DNA of 64,000 nt from JAGNDO01 sp963704975 (GCA_963704975.1 CAVPIK010000021.1:62001-126000); one strand, 5' to 3'; positions 47,819 through 57,149 are shown, counted from the stretch's first letter. The notes: generated from the sequence alone by a model not told the origin. A program made the numbers and translations.

Positions 47819-48939
47819 GCGAGCAACGCAGAGTGAGCGCGGATGTGGTGGTGGTGGGCGGCGGCATTGTGGGCGGGGCCAGCGCCTACTATTTGGCCAA
47901 GCGGGGCGTGCGGGTGGTGTTGATGGAGAAGGGCGTGGTGGGCGGCGAGGCCTCCGGGCGCAACGGCGGCGGCGTGCGTCAACAGTGCCGGGTGCGGGTG
48001 GAGCGCCCCCTGGCCATTGCCAGCGTCAAACTGTGGGAAGGCATCCAGGCCGAGTTGGGCTACGACATGGAGTATGTGCAGGATGGCAACATCCGCATGG
48101 CCACCAACGAGGCCCGCATGGATGATCTGCGGGCCGAGGGCGAGGAGGAGTTGGAAGACGGTCTGGCCGTGGAGATCTGGGATCGGGAAACCCTGCGCCA
48201 GCGTGCCCCCTATTTGGGGGATGTCTTTATCGGGGCCAAATATTGCGCCACGGACGGCATCGCCAACCCCATCCTGGCCAGCCGGGCCTTTGGCTGGGCG
48301 GCCACACGGCTGGGCGTCACCATTCTGGACCACACGGAGGCCGTGGAGGTGCGGATGGACGGCGGCCAGGTCACCGGCGTGGTGGGCCGGGACGCGGCGG
48401 GGGAGATTTTGGTGGAAGCGCCCACGGTGATCCACGCCGGGGGGCCGTGGTCCCCGCACCTGAGCAAGACCTTGGGGATCAGCCTGCCCATCGTGCCCAA
48501 GCGGGCCACGGTGGTGGTGACCCAGCGGGTGCCCTTTCTCTTCAAAGAGTTTGTCTCGTCCCACGATCTCAACTTCTATGCCCGCCCGGCCAAGGCGGGG
48601 CAGATCCACGTGGGCGGCATCGACGTCCCCGCGGAGACCTTTGACAAAAGCGCCACGGTGGAGATCCTGGCCAAAATCGCCCAGGGCGTCGCGCAGGGCA
48701 TCCCGGCCTTGAAAGGGGCCAACTTCCTGCGCATGTGGTCCGGCACCCTGGCCATGACCCCGGACAAGTTCCCGGTCATCGGTCCCGTGCCGGGGGTGGA
48801 GGGGTATCTGCTGGCCGCGGGGTTCAGCGGTCACGGCTTCTGTTTGGGTCCGATTGCGGGGAAGTTGATGAGCGAGATGGTGTTGGATGGGGGGGCGTCC
48901 ATGGATTTGGGGGCGTTTGGGGTGGGGCGGTTTGGGTGA
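47815..48939 (+). CDS. HcnC-like FAD-dependent amino-acid dehydrogenase subunit
   Basis: 374-residue DAO-family flavoprotein, frame intact. FAD motif VVVVGGGIVGGASAYYLAKRG; SGRNGGGVRQQ; late motif PVIGPVPGVEGYLLAAGFSGHG. Starts at ATG 47815, four bases into the preceding stop, with AAGGAGG upstream. Together with 45975 and 46363 it forms a three-subunit dehydrogenase of the hydrogen cyanide synthase / D-hydroxyproline dehydrogenase / opine oxidase kind. The substrate is unknown. Confidence 0.9.
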   Translation: MSEQRRVSADVVVVGGGIVGGASAYYLAKRGVRVVLMEKGVVGGEASGRNGGGVRQQCRVRVERPLAIASVKLWEGIQAELGYDMEYVQDGNIRMATNEARMDDLRAEGEEELEDGLAVEIWDRETLRQRAPYLGDVFIGAKYCATDGIANPILASRAFGWAATRLGVTILDHTEAVEVRMDGGQVTGVVGRDAAGEILVEAPTVIHAGGPWSPHLSKTLGISLPIVPKRATVVVTQRVPFLFKEFVSSHDLNFYARPAKAGQIHVGGIDVPAETFDKSATVEILAKIAQGVAQGIPALKGANFLRMWSGTLAMTPDKFPVIGPVPGVEGYLLAAGFSGHGFCLGPIAGKLMSEMVLDGGASMDLGAFGVGRFG

Positions 48940-48946
48940 GGAATCT

Positions 48947-49026
48947 GTAGGGGTTTGGGTGGATAAATGACGAACGGCCCGGTCTGCGACCGGGCCGTTC
49001 GTCATTTCATCCACCCAAACCCCTAC
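48947..49026. terminator. 80-bp near-perfect hairpin between convergent genes
   Basis: GTAGGGGTTTGGGTGGAT (48947-) pairs with ATCCACCCAAACCCCTAC, and AATGACGAACGGCCCGGT with ACCGGGCCGTTCGTCATT; only a one- or two-base bulge separates them. Between convergent hcnC-like and higA genes, so a bidirectional terminator is likely. Confidence 0.8.
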
Positions 49027-49033
49027 TCTGCCA

Positions 49034-49336
49034 TCAGCACTGGCGGCCCACTTGCCACGGTTTGATCTTTGCCAACACCTCGGCCAGCCGCTCTTCGGCG
49101 ACCTCCGTGTCATAGGCGGCTTGGGCACGCAGCCAATATCCGTTGGACAGGCCGAAGAATCGGCATAGACGCAGGTCTGTGTCCGCGGTGATCGAGCGGC
49201 GGCCAGCGATGATCTCGCTGATCCGCTGGGGCGGCACGTCGATCTGCTTGGCGAGGCGATATTGGGAGAGGCCCATTGGTTTTAGAAATTCTTCGAATAG
49301 CAGTTCGCCGGGTGTCACAGGGTTGAGTTGTCGCAT
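49034..49336 (-). CDS. higA: HigA-family antitoxin (orphan)
   Basis: Helix-turn-helix antitoxin, 100 residues from ATG 49336. The VTPGELLFEEFLKPMGLSQY start, RLAKQIDVPPQRISEIIAGRRSIT HTH and LCRFFGLSNGYWLRAQAAYD are standard for HigA. Toxin HigB normally lies directly upstream; here only a short remnant is seen at 49348-49380. It may still act as a DNA-binding protein. Confidence 0.88.
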   Translation of the reverse strand: MRQLNPVTPGELLFEEFLKPMGLSQYRLAKQIDVPPQRISEIIAGRRSITADTDLRLCRFFGLSNGYWLRAQAAYDTEVAEERLAEVLAKIKPWQVGRQC

Positions 49337-49347
49337 GGTTTCAATCC

Positions 49348-49380
49348 TCAGTGGTAATCCACTATATCTACATCTTCTGC
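49348..49380 (-). pseudogene. Remnant of a HigB-type toxin C-terminus
   Basis: The minus strand reads AEDVDIVDYH then TGA, 11 bases before the HigA ATG. HigB/RelE toxins typically end in a D-V-E-I-V-D-Y-H-like tail at exactly this spacing. Upstream in the same frame there is a TAA about 45 bases earlier and no toxin body in any frame, so the toxin gene is deleted. Confidence 0.6.
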
Positions 49381-49547
49381 GGTAGAACGGCTTGGGTGTT
49401 AAATCCGACATCCCACCGAGGGTGCGATGGAAAACTTGTGCTCACCGCAATAATTCTTGCAGTTGGATCAACCCCCAGTTCGGAACAGAAAATGCTGAAG
49501 AGAGATGGGTATTGCCGGGCAATTCAATTTCCATAATGCAGTGCGAA

Positions 49548-50347
49548 TTATCCGGGCTGAAAAACAAAATCGATGTTTTGGATTTGTTGGCGCGGAATGA
49601 AGGTGAACACGCCTCCATACAGTTTGTCTCGACCGGTGGCAACTTGTTTTTCCTCTTTGATCAAGATCAGCTCTCTGTCGGTTAGGATTGAAAGATGATC
49701 GGGGATGGTCTGCCGGAAGATCGTCCGGTTGAAGAGTTTGATCTCCCGGACAATTTGCCTCGGTTGATAGACGAGACAAAGCACCGTATCCGCGGGGCCA
49801 ACACTCTTTTTGCCCATAGATTCATCAACTTATAGCTATTGGTGCTGAGTGAATCGAATGGCGACGATGCCAGGGGATCCGCCGAGGACTCGTCCACCTT
49901 GGCGAGGCCGGGGCCATGCTGCCCGTGGCGGATGCGCTCGGTGACAGGCGGAAGCAGGGAATCGTTGGCGGTATTGAACCGGATCATGAGGGTATCTGTC
50001 GGCGTGACAATCTTCAGCCACGAGCGCAACAAGATCTCCCCCCGCTCAAGATAGAGCACATCCGAAAACAGGCCAGTGGTTGTCTTGGTCTCGGTGCGCA
50101 GCAGTTCCGCATGCACAAAGTGGTCTTCATAGACAGACAAGATCTGCCTGTTTCGCTTTTCGGATCGGGAAAAGCGTTCCTCGGGGAAGAAGAGTGTGTA
50201 CGGGAAAGACGGCTGATGGTCGGGAAAGGCCGACTGAAACTCCGGGGGAACATCCGCGTAGGATTCGAGCCGCTTCACCCACGATTTTGTGGTTTGCGTT
50301 GATGATGTATACGAGTACCATTTCGTCTCATCAAAATTGGTGGCCAT
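49548..50347 (-). CDS. Hypothetical protein with PH-like segments (one frame break)
   Basis: About 265 residues. Segment VLYLERGEILLRSWLKIVTPTDTLMIRFNTAN, then PVTERIR, and a second LSILTDRELILIKEEKQVA with GGVFTFIPRQQIQNIDF resemble the beta-strand pattern of bacterial PH domains, in two halves. One shift near 49810 is needed. No signal or membrane helix. Function unknown. Confidence 0.6.
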
Positions 50348-50446
50348 TCGTGTAAGATCCTTCTGTGACAGAGTTGCCAGGCATCACTTTTCTGAGTGTG
50401 GTCAATTTTTCTGCCTGGGTTGGCATTTTGAAAGGGCAAATGTTCC

Positions 50447-50815
50447 TCAGATCAACACCAACTCAACCACCGTGTCGATCTCATCCGGCAGCCGAGAAGT
50501 CGAGAAGTTAATAAACGCGTCATCGGGATAGTCCGCGGTCATGAAGGACCGGTCCAACTCCAACTCGGACCCGTCGGCCAGCAGACGCGGCGGATTTGAT
50601 CCTCCCGCTCAGCCCCCGGAAGTTGATCGGGCCGATCCCCCGCTCGTAGATGTGGGCGTAGAGCCGGTTGCCCTGCTGGGTGTAGCGCCCCCATTCGGGC
50701 TTGGGCAGGTCCGCCCGCAGCCGTAGAGGCTGGCCCCGTTCTGGGCCATCCACGCGCCGACGTCGGCCAGAACCTGCTCGCTCCCGGCGGGTGGTGATGA
50801 GAGGGGAGGCGTGGT
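50447..50815 (-). pseudogene. C-terminal fragment of a GH29 alpha-L-fucosidase
   Basis: Across three frames the minus strand reads EQVLADVGAWMAQNGASLYG, PEWGRYTQQGNRLYAHIYE, and DDAFINFSTSRLPDEIDTVV before TGA 50447-50449. This is the end of the fucosidase catalytic domain and part of its C-terminal beta domain. The catalytic aspartate region and first about 300 residues are absent; the membrane-protein gene abuts instead. A true truncated remnant. Confidence 0.65.
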
Positions 50816-50821
50816 CTGGCG

Positions 50822-51172
50822 TCATTCTTTTGTCCGTAATCGGGAACCGAAATAACCGCCCAGCAGGGCGAGTCCGAGGGCACCCAAGCCAATGAGCAAC
50901 ACCTGGGCTGTGGATTGTTGACCTGGAACAGGTTCTCGCCCAATACTGGAACTGATTTCAAGGACGACCAATAAAATGGCTCCCCAACTACACAACGCCG
51001 ATAGCTGCCAGCGTTCGGGGAACAACGCGCCGACGCCTGCGCTGCCCGCAAAGAAGATTAGGACAACAACAATCGTTCCAAAAGTATTCGAGTCGGCAAA
51101 CAATCCAAACCCGCTCAAATAGCCCATGCTTAACACCAGGATGACAGTACCGATCCAGCGTATGTACTTCAT
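50822..51172 (-). CDS. Small membrane protein of unknown function
   Basis: 116 residues with four hydrophobic helices (about residues 5-25, 33-50, 58-75 and 90-107) separated by short loops. Basic C-terminus GSRLRTKE. AAGGAG 11 bases before the ATG. No family recognised. Confidence 0.65.
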   Translation of the reverse strand: MKYIRWIGTVILVLSMGYLSGFGLFADSNTFGTIVVVLIFFAGSAGVGALFPERWQLSALCSWGAILLVVLEISSSIGREPVPGQQSTAQVLLIGLGALGLALLGGYFGSRLRTKE

Positions 51173-51211
51173 AAGATCTGTTTCTCCTTTTCAAATTCTG
51201 CAAAGTCAGGG

Positions 51212-51703
51212 CTACAGGCGCATCATCTTGGCCATGCGTTCAATCTGCTTAAAATGCGTTCGCTCATGGCGGGCCAGCCACTGGGCATAGAATTGTACCG
51301 TCCGCTCAAGCGGCTTTCCGGCACCGGTGACGGTCGCTCCGCGCAACCAATCATCAGGGGCCAAGGATGCCAGCCGCGTCAATAGCGCGGCCCGCTGGGT
51401 CACAAAGGCTTGCAAAGAAGGGCGAAATTCCAGGTCAGGGTAATCGGTGCTTTTGACCCACGTTTTGGGATTGATGGCGCGGAGGGTGGGTCTGTCTTCG
51501 GCGAGGATCAAGGCGATGCAATCGCCCCACACATCCGCGCACGAACGCAGATGGGCCAGCACCTCCGTGGCGGACCATTCGCCGGGCCCGGGGGCGGTGC
51601 GCAGTTGGGTTGAGGTCAGGTCGGCAGTGATCTCGGCGATACGGGGCGGCGCGGCGGCGAGCAGGGTTAAAATCTGCTCGACGGGGGGTGATTGTTCGGC
51701 CAT
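51212..51703 (-). CDS. DinB-family protein
   Basis: 163 residues, four-helix DinB/YfiT-like metal-binding fold. Expected ligands: His in VLAHLRS and the late HERTHFKQ pair. Typical length and PGPGEWSATEVLAHL signature. These proteins are often thiol-dependent transferases or detoxification enzymes; the substrate is unknown. Independent of the second DinB gene at 51921. Confidence 0.85.
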   Translation of the reverse strand: MAEQSPPVEQILTLLAAAPPRIAEITADLTSTQLRTAPGPGEWSATEVLAHLRSCADVWGDCIALILAEDRPTLRAINPKTWVKSTDYPDLEFRPSLQAFVTQRAALLTRLASLAPDDWLRGATVTGAGKPLERTVQFYAQWLARHERTHFKQIERMAKMMRL

Positions 51704-51920
51704 GTGACATACTCCTTCGTTCTATTTCCCAAATAATTCGCCCACGCCAGATACGTCACACCAAAACACCTATACGGAGGCTGTAAGCGGGCAGCCCGCA
51801 TGGATGGCCATCTGGGCCTCAACCACCAAAGTCACGCTCGAAATCGCAGCCCATAGCCTCGGCAATGAACTTAAAATCCTGGGCGGGCACGTTCAGATGG
51901 CCAAACCAAAAGCCCACGGA

Positions 51921-52412
51921 TCAAAGATCAAGGGTTGGCAGACCGTTCATACCAAGGATCAGCGAAACTTCGCCGCCGTGGTGCAGATCGTGCTCCATCA
52001 CATGGTAGATCACCCAACTGCGGGATAGCTCGTACACTTGGCCGTCCCATTCATCCGGGAAGGTCTGGGCGCAGTCGTCGGGCGTCCAGCGCTGCAAGCG
52101 GGATTCGATGAAGGCCCAGGTCTCGTCCAGGCCCTTGGCCAGCTCCGCCCCGCTGCGTGCCGGGGATTCACGTCGGCCCCAGGCCATGTACTCGTTCATC
52201 CCTTCGTCTTCATCCTGGAGGGTGCCGCTGAACCACCCCGCCCGCACAGAAATGATGTGCTGCAAAATTTGGCCCAGGGGCCACATGTGTGGGGCAGGTT
52301 GCAGCACGAGTTGCTCAGCCGTCAGCGGGGCGACGGCGTCCCGCAGCTTTTCTTGATAGCCCCGCCAGTTTTCATAGATCACATCCAGGGTCGATTGGGT
52401 TTGCTGTGCCAT
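51921..52412 (-). CDS. DinB-family protein
   Basis: 163 residues. MWPLGQILQHIISVRAGWF carries the first histidine; YHVMEHDLHHGGEVSLIL the second pair. CAAAGGAG upstream of the ATG. Low identity to the DinB protein at 51212, so an old divergence. The 217 bp between them hold a short reading (AQDFKFIAEAMGCDFERDF then stop) that may be a gene remnant. Confidence 0.87.
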   Translation of the reverse strand: MAQQTQSTLDVIYENWRGYQEKLRDAVAPLTAEQLVLQPAPHMWPLGQILQHIISVRAGWFSGTLQDEDEGMNEYMAWGRRESPARSGAELAKGLDETWAFIESRLQRWTPDDCAQTFPDEWDGQVYELSRSWVIYHVMEHDLHHGGEVSLILGMNGLPTLDL

Positions 52413-52445
52413 CTGTGTCTCCTTTGCGATGGTTGGTACGCTTCA

Positions 52446-53022
52446 TTATCGTGCGGCGAGAAAGGCCAGCACCCGCTGGGTCAGGAGCGCCGACGCCTGG
52501 GCATCGTACGAAGGCAGGGAACTGTCGGCAAAGTAGTGCTGATCGCCGGGGTAGAGGAACAGTTCGGCGTCCTCGGCCTCTGCGACCAGGGCGCGGGCGG
52601 CGTCGATGTCGCCCTCATCCACGAAGAAGGGGTCGGCGTCCATGCCATGAATCTGCACCGGCACACCCTTCGGCCAGGCCGATCCAAACTCGGAGACCGG
52701 CACGCAGGAATAGCAGAGGATCGCCCCCCGCGCCCCGGTCCGGGTCTGGGCCAGCATCTGCGCCGGGACCACGCCCAGGGAGAAGCCGACATAGACCAGC
52801 TCGGCGGGCAGATCCGCCGCGGCTTGCGCGCCCCGGGCCATCACCTCGCCAAAGCCAATCTCCCTGACAAAGCCCATGCCCGCCTCGATGCTGTCGAAGG
52901 TGCGGCCCTCGAACAGATCCGGCGTGTGGACAATGTGCCCGGCGCTGCGCAACGTGTCCGCGAAGGCGACGACGCCTGGGGTCAACCCTTGGGCGTGGTG
53001 GAACAACAAAATTGTCGGCCAT
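52446..53022 (-). CDS. Dienelactone hydrolase-family protein (frame break near the start)
   Basis: Alpha/beta hydrolase, about 190 residues. LLFHHAQGLTPGV after the start; nucleophile Ser in GFSLG (Cys in classic dienelactone hydrolases); Asp near DEGDIDAA; His in GDQHYFAD. The ATG at 53022 (AAAAGGAG upstream) begins MADN; removing one base near 53008 joins it to LLFHHAQG. Confidence 0.83.
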
Positions 53023-53047
53023 TTTCAACGCTCCTTTTCTTGAATCA

Positions 53048-53566
53048 TCACGGCGACGCCAACTCATCGAGCCAAAGTTGCCGCTCCTCGGCTTTCACGG
53101 CCCGCTCGGCCTCTCGAATCAGCTTGCCGAGATGGCGGGCGCAGTGCCAGGGTGCGGTCGGCGGCGCATAGGTTTCGGGCAAAGGGGTTGGCTCGTGGTT
53201 CAGCACCACGTTGAAGCAGGGCGACCCTTGCTGGATCAGCTCCGCTTCCGCGGCGTTGAGATCATGGTCCAAAGCTGCAAACCGTTCGGCCTCTGAGCTC
53301 ATCAGCTCGATCTGGAAGTTCATCGACTTGGGCCAGTTGCACCAAACAAAGCGCCCGACGATGGATCGTCCGCGAAAGCCGCCCTTCAAATGGTCCCACA
53401 CCCGAGCAAAGGCCGTGCCAGACTGGCCGACGTAGAAGACCACCTCGCCGTCCCGAAACAGATACAAATCCAGTCTGCGCCATTCGGGCGGGCATTCCTC
53501 GACAAGCAGGAACCGTTTTAGGGGGAGGCTGATTTCCAGATCCTGGCTGATTGGCGGGTGCCTCAT
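53048..53566 (-). CDS. GIY-YIG nuclease superfamily protein
   Basis: LDLYLFRDGEVVFYVGQS matches the GIY-YIG core with LYL for GIY and FYVG for YIG; RVWDHLKGGF supplies the usual Arg and ELIQQGSPCFNVVLN the usual Glu and Asn region. 172 residues from ATG 53566; the upstream ATG at 53608 lies inside a terminator hairpin and is disfavoured. Stand-alone; role unknown. Confidence 0.7.
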   Translation of the reverse strand: MRHPPISQDLEISLPLKRFLLVEECPPEWRRLDLYLFRDGEVVFYVGQSGTAFARVWDHLKGGFRGRSIVGRFVWCNWPKSMNFQIELMSSEAERFAALDHDLNAAEAELIQQGSPCFNVVLNHEPTPLPETYAPPTAPWHCARHLGKLIREAERAVKAEERQLWLDELASP

Positions 53567-53592
53567 TTTACAAAATCCAAGCCCCAGAAAGG

Positions 53593-53626
53593 CCGAACGC
53601 CTGCTCATCGTGACACAGGCGTTCGG
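53593..53626 (-). terminator. Terminator after katG
   Basis: CCGAACGCCTG (53593-53603) and CAGGCGTTCGG (53616-53626) form an 11-bp perfect stem with a 12-base loop, 38 bp downstream of the katG stop on the minus strand. Confidence 0.75.
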
Positions 53627-53663
53627 GGTTTCTAGACGGTGTAAAGCTGTGTCTGCGTGACGA

Positions 53664-55873
53664 CTAGGCCAGGTCGAAGCGGTCTGCGTTCATGACCTTG
53701 TTCCAGGCCGCCACGAAGTCGTTTGTGAACTTCTCCTGGGCGTCCGCGCTGCCATAGACTTCGGCCAAGGCCCGCAGGATGGAGTTGGAGCCGAAGACCA
53801 GATCGACCCGGGTGCCGGTCCACTTGAGGTCGCCCGTGGCCCGATCCCGACCCTCGAACAGGTCCGCGTCTTCTGCGCTGGCGGTCCACGCCGTGCGCAT
53901 GTCCAGCAGATTGACGAAGAAGTCATTGGTCAACGCGCCCGGTCGCTGGGTGAAGACGCCGTGGGCCGACTGCCCGACGTTAGCGCCCAAGACCCGCAGA
54001 CCGCCGACGAGCACGGTCATCTCCGGCGCGGTCAGGGTCAGCAGTTGCGCCCGGTCCACCAGCAGCTCCTCGGCGGAGACGGTGTACTTGGTCTTGAGAT
54101 AGTTGCGGAAGCCGTCCGCCGTGGGTTCGAGTTCGGCGAAGGACGCCACGTCGGTCTGGGCCTGGGAGGCATCCGTGCGGCCTGGGGTGAAGGGGACGGT
54201 CACATCCTGGCCCGCATTCTTGGCGGCCTGCTCGATGCCGGCGCAGCCGCCCAGGACGATCAGGTCGGCCAGGGAGACCTTTTTGCCACCACTCTGCCCA
54301 CCGTTGAAGGCGGCTTGGATGCCCTCAAGGGTTTGCAGCACCGTGGCCAGTTGCTCCGGCTGGTTGACCGCCCAATCCTTCTGGGGAGCCAGCCGAATGC
54401 GCGCGCCGTTGGCCCCGCCCCGCTTGTCCGATCCCCGGAAGGTGGACGCAGAGGCCCACGCCGTGGAGACCAGTTGGGAGACGGAGAGGCCCGAAGCCAA
54501 AATCTGGCCCTTGAGGGCGGCGATGTCCTGGGCGTCGATCAGGGCGTGATCGACCGCGGGCACCGGGTCCTGCCAGATCAGCTCCTCGGCGGGGACTTCC
54601 GGGCCGAGATAGCGGGCGCGGGGACCCATGTCCCGGTGGGTCAGCTTGAACCAGGCCCGGGCGAAGGCGTCGGCGAATTCCGCCGGGTTTTCCAAAAAGC
54701 GCCGGGCAATCGGTCCGTAGATGGGGTCGAAGCGCATGGACATGTCCGCCGTGGTCATCATGGGGCGGTGGGTCTTGGACGGGTCGTGGGCGTCCACCAC
54801 CATGTCCTCTTCATCCACGTCCACGGCCAGCCACTGTTGCGCGCCAGCCGGGCTTTTGACCAGTTCCCACTCATATTTGAAGAGCACCTTCAGATAGCCC
54901 ATGTCCCAGGTGGTGGGGTTGGGCTTCCAGGCCCCTTCGATGCCGCTGCTCATGGTATCGCCACCCTTGCCGCTGCCGAAGCTGCTCTTCCAGCCCAGCC
55001 CTTGCTCTTCCAGGGAGGCGGCTTCCGGTTCTGGGCCGACCAGTGCCGCGTCCCCGCGCCGTGGGCCTTGCCGAAGGTGTGGCCGCCGGCGGTGAGGGCC
55101 ACGGTCTCCTCGTCGTTCATGGCCATGCGGGCGAAGGTCTCCCGCACGTCCTGGCCCGAGGCGATGGGGTCCGGGTGGCCGTCCGGCCCTTCCGGGTTGA
55201 CGTAGATCAGCCCCATCTGCACGGCGGCCAGGGGGTTTTCCAGGTCCCGTTCGCCGGAATAGCGGCTTTTGGGCTTGTCGCTGGTGGCCAGCCACTCCTC
55301 TTCCGCCCCCCAATAGATGTCCTCTTCCGGCTCCCAAATGTCCTCACGACCGCCGCCAAAGCCAAAGGTCTGGAAGCCCATGGACTCCAGCGCGCAGTTG
55401 CCGGCCAGGATCATCAGATCGGCCCAGGAGATCTGCTTGCCATATTTTTGCTTGATGGGCCAGAGCAGACGGCGGGCCTTGTCCAGGTTGACGTTGTCGG
55501 GCCAACTGTTGAGGGGGGCAAAGCGCTGGTTGCCGGAGCCGCCGCCGCCACGGCCATCCCCCGTGCGATAGGTGCCGGCGCTGTGCCAGGCCATGCGGAT
55601 GAACAGCCCGCCATAGTGGCCCCAGTCCGCCGGCCACCAGTCCTGGGAGTCGGTCATCAGGGCGTAGAGGTCCTGCTTCACCGCCGCCAGGTCGAGTTTC
55701 TTGAACTCCTCGGCATAGTTGAAGCCCTCGCCCATGGGGTTGATCAGGGGGGAATTCTGGCCCAGAACTTTCAGGTTCAACTGATTCGGCCACCAATGCT
55801 GGTTCGATGTGCCACGACTGGCCGTGGGTTTGTCCATGCCATGGGGTACCGGGCATTTGCCTTCGTCACTCAT
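53664..55873 (-). CDS. katG: Catalase-peroxidase KatG (one frame break)
   Basis: Heme enzyme that destroys hydrogen peroxide. Distal site RMAWHSAGTYR, with the Trp that forms the Met-Tyr-Trp adduct; the Tyr in YVNPEGPDG and the Met in RMAMND complete it. Proximal heme site GGHTFGKAHG. The C-terminal second peroxidase-like domain is complete (LGGCAGIEQAAKNAG). Adding one G to GGGG near 55046 joins GAG to DAALVGPEPEAA. AAAGGAG before ATG 55873. About 735 residues, the normal length. Confidence 0.93.
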
Positions 55874-55921
55874 TTTTTGTCTCCTTTTCAGTCAGGGTTG
55901 GATTTGTACAGCGAACGAACA

Positions 55922-55950
55922 CCAATGCTGTGATCGTATCACAGCATTGG
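55922..55950. promoter_or_regulatory. Perfect 13-bp dyad upstream of katG
   Basis: CCAATGCTGTGAT, three bases CGT, then the exact reverse complement ATCACAGCATTGG. It lies 49-77 bp before the katG ATG; no T tract follows, so an operator is more likely than a terminator. The core TGTGATCGTATCACA recalls CRP/FNR-type sites but with a five-base spacer. Confidence 0.6.
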
Positions 55951-55987
55951 TCATGGGGGAAACGTGGGGCGTTGATTTGTGGCCACT

Positions 55988-56579
55988 TTAGCGGTCGTTT
56001 ACGCCCTTGCCCTCGAAGATTTTGGGGATAGTTTTATCAATCCGGGCGTACCGGGTTTTGGATTGCTTGGCGGCGGAAAAATAGAGGATGTATCCCCTTT
56101 GCCGTCCTGGGGTCAAGGCCTCAAAGGCGTCTTGGAAGCCGGGAACTTCCTCCAACTTGTTGATCAGCTCTTCCGGGTAGGCGTATTCGGTCGTCTCCTT
56201 AAACTCCACTTCCAACCCGGATTCTTCCACGGCAATGGCTTCATGAATATAGGCTTTTAAGATGGGTTCCATCTCAAGGATCTGTTGGGCACTGGTGAAC
56301 CGAATCTGGCGGGCCGACTGCACATTCTCGGTTTGCTGGATCAGAATGCCGTTGGGATCCTGAAACAAGGCCCCTTTCATAAACAGCAGCGCACAGTATT
56401 CCTTGAAGCCGTGGATCAGAGACGATGTTGCTGCCCTCAAACGTGTAACACGGGCAGCCCCACTTCAATTCTTCGGTCAGTTGGCAGTCAAGAACGATCC
56501 TTCGCAACGCCTCATATTCTGCTTGCCACTGTTTGGCCTTGCGAAAGAAAAAGTCAACCTTGGGATTCATGCCATTCAT
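55988..56579 (-). CDS. YdeI/OmdA-type protein with DUF1801 domain (one frame break)
   Basis: DUF1801 N-terminus (MNPKVDFFFRKAKQWQAEYEAL, LKWGCPCYTFEGSNIV) and the OmdA C-terminal motif EALTPGRQRGYILYFSAAKQ. One base removed near 56424 joins NIV to LIHGFKEYCALLF. The start ATG 56579 overlaps the upstream stop as ATGA. About 195 residues, cytosolic. Family linked to stress; function not known. Confidence 0.83.
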
Positions 56580-57040
56580 GCGCTCACCGCTTTCTGCACG
56601 AGGGCGATGATCCGGGCCTCTGTGGCAGCGGTCAACGCCTTCAGCGCGAAGGCGGACGGCCACATGTCGCCGTCGTCCAGGGTCGCCGTGTCGCTGAAGC
56701 CGAGGGTCGAGTAGCGGGTCTTGAACTTGTCCGCGCCTTGGAAGAAGCAGACGATCTTGCCGTCCGCGTTGGCGTAGGCGGGCATCCCGTACCAGGTTTT
56801 GGGCAAAAGGCTTGGCGCACTGGCCACGATGATCTCATGCAGCCGCGTGGCCATGACCCGATCCGGTTCCGCCAGCTCGGCGATCTTGGCCAGCAGATCG
56901 CTTTCGCCGTCCGCCTTGGTCTTCTTGGCCCGGGCTTCCGCCTTCAGCTCCTTGGCCCGCTCCTTCATGGCGGCTTTTTCCTCGGCGGAGAAGCCCGCGG
57001 ACGTTTCATCGGCCTTCTTTGTGCTCTTCTTTGGACTCAT
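56576..57040 (-). CDS. DUF1801-family protein with charged N-terminal extension
   Basis: A Lys/Ala-rich N-terminal about 45 residues (AAMKERAKELKAEARAKK) form a helix, followed by a DUF1801 domain (KTWYGMPAYANADGKIVCFFQGADKFKTRYSTLGF). Start at ATG 57040 with AAGGAGAG upstream. Overlaps the next gene by four bases; the two related proteins may act together. Confidence 0.8.
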   Translation of the reverse strand: MSPKKSTKKADETSAGFSAEEKAAMKERAKELKAEARAKKTKADGESDLLAKIAELAEPDRVMATRLHEIIVASAPSLLPKTWYGMPAYANADGKIVCFFQGADKFKTRYSTLGFSDTATLDDGDMWPSAFALKALTAATEARIIALVQKAVSA

Positions 57041-57149
57041 GGAACTCTCCTTGGTCGGGAACGATTGTGGTTTCATCCAAGCTGCACCGGTCTGGAGCGG
57101 ATGGCTGTCGAATTTTAGAACATTTGCTCTATCTCGTCAAGGCAAGAAA

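Noticed and set aside
51704..51920. Reading AQDFKFIAEAMGCDFERDF between the DinB genes
   Set aside because: Too short and without a start or recognisable family; mentioned only as a possible remnant.
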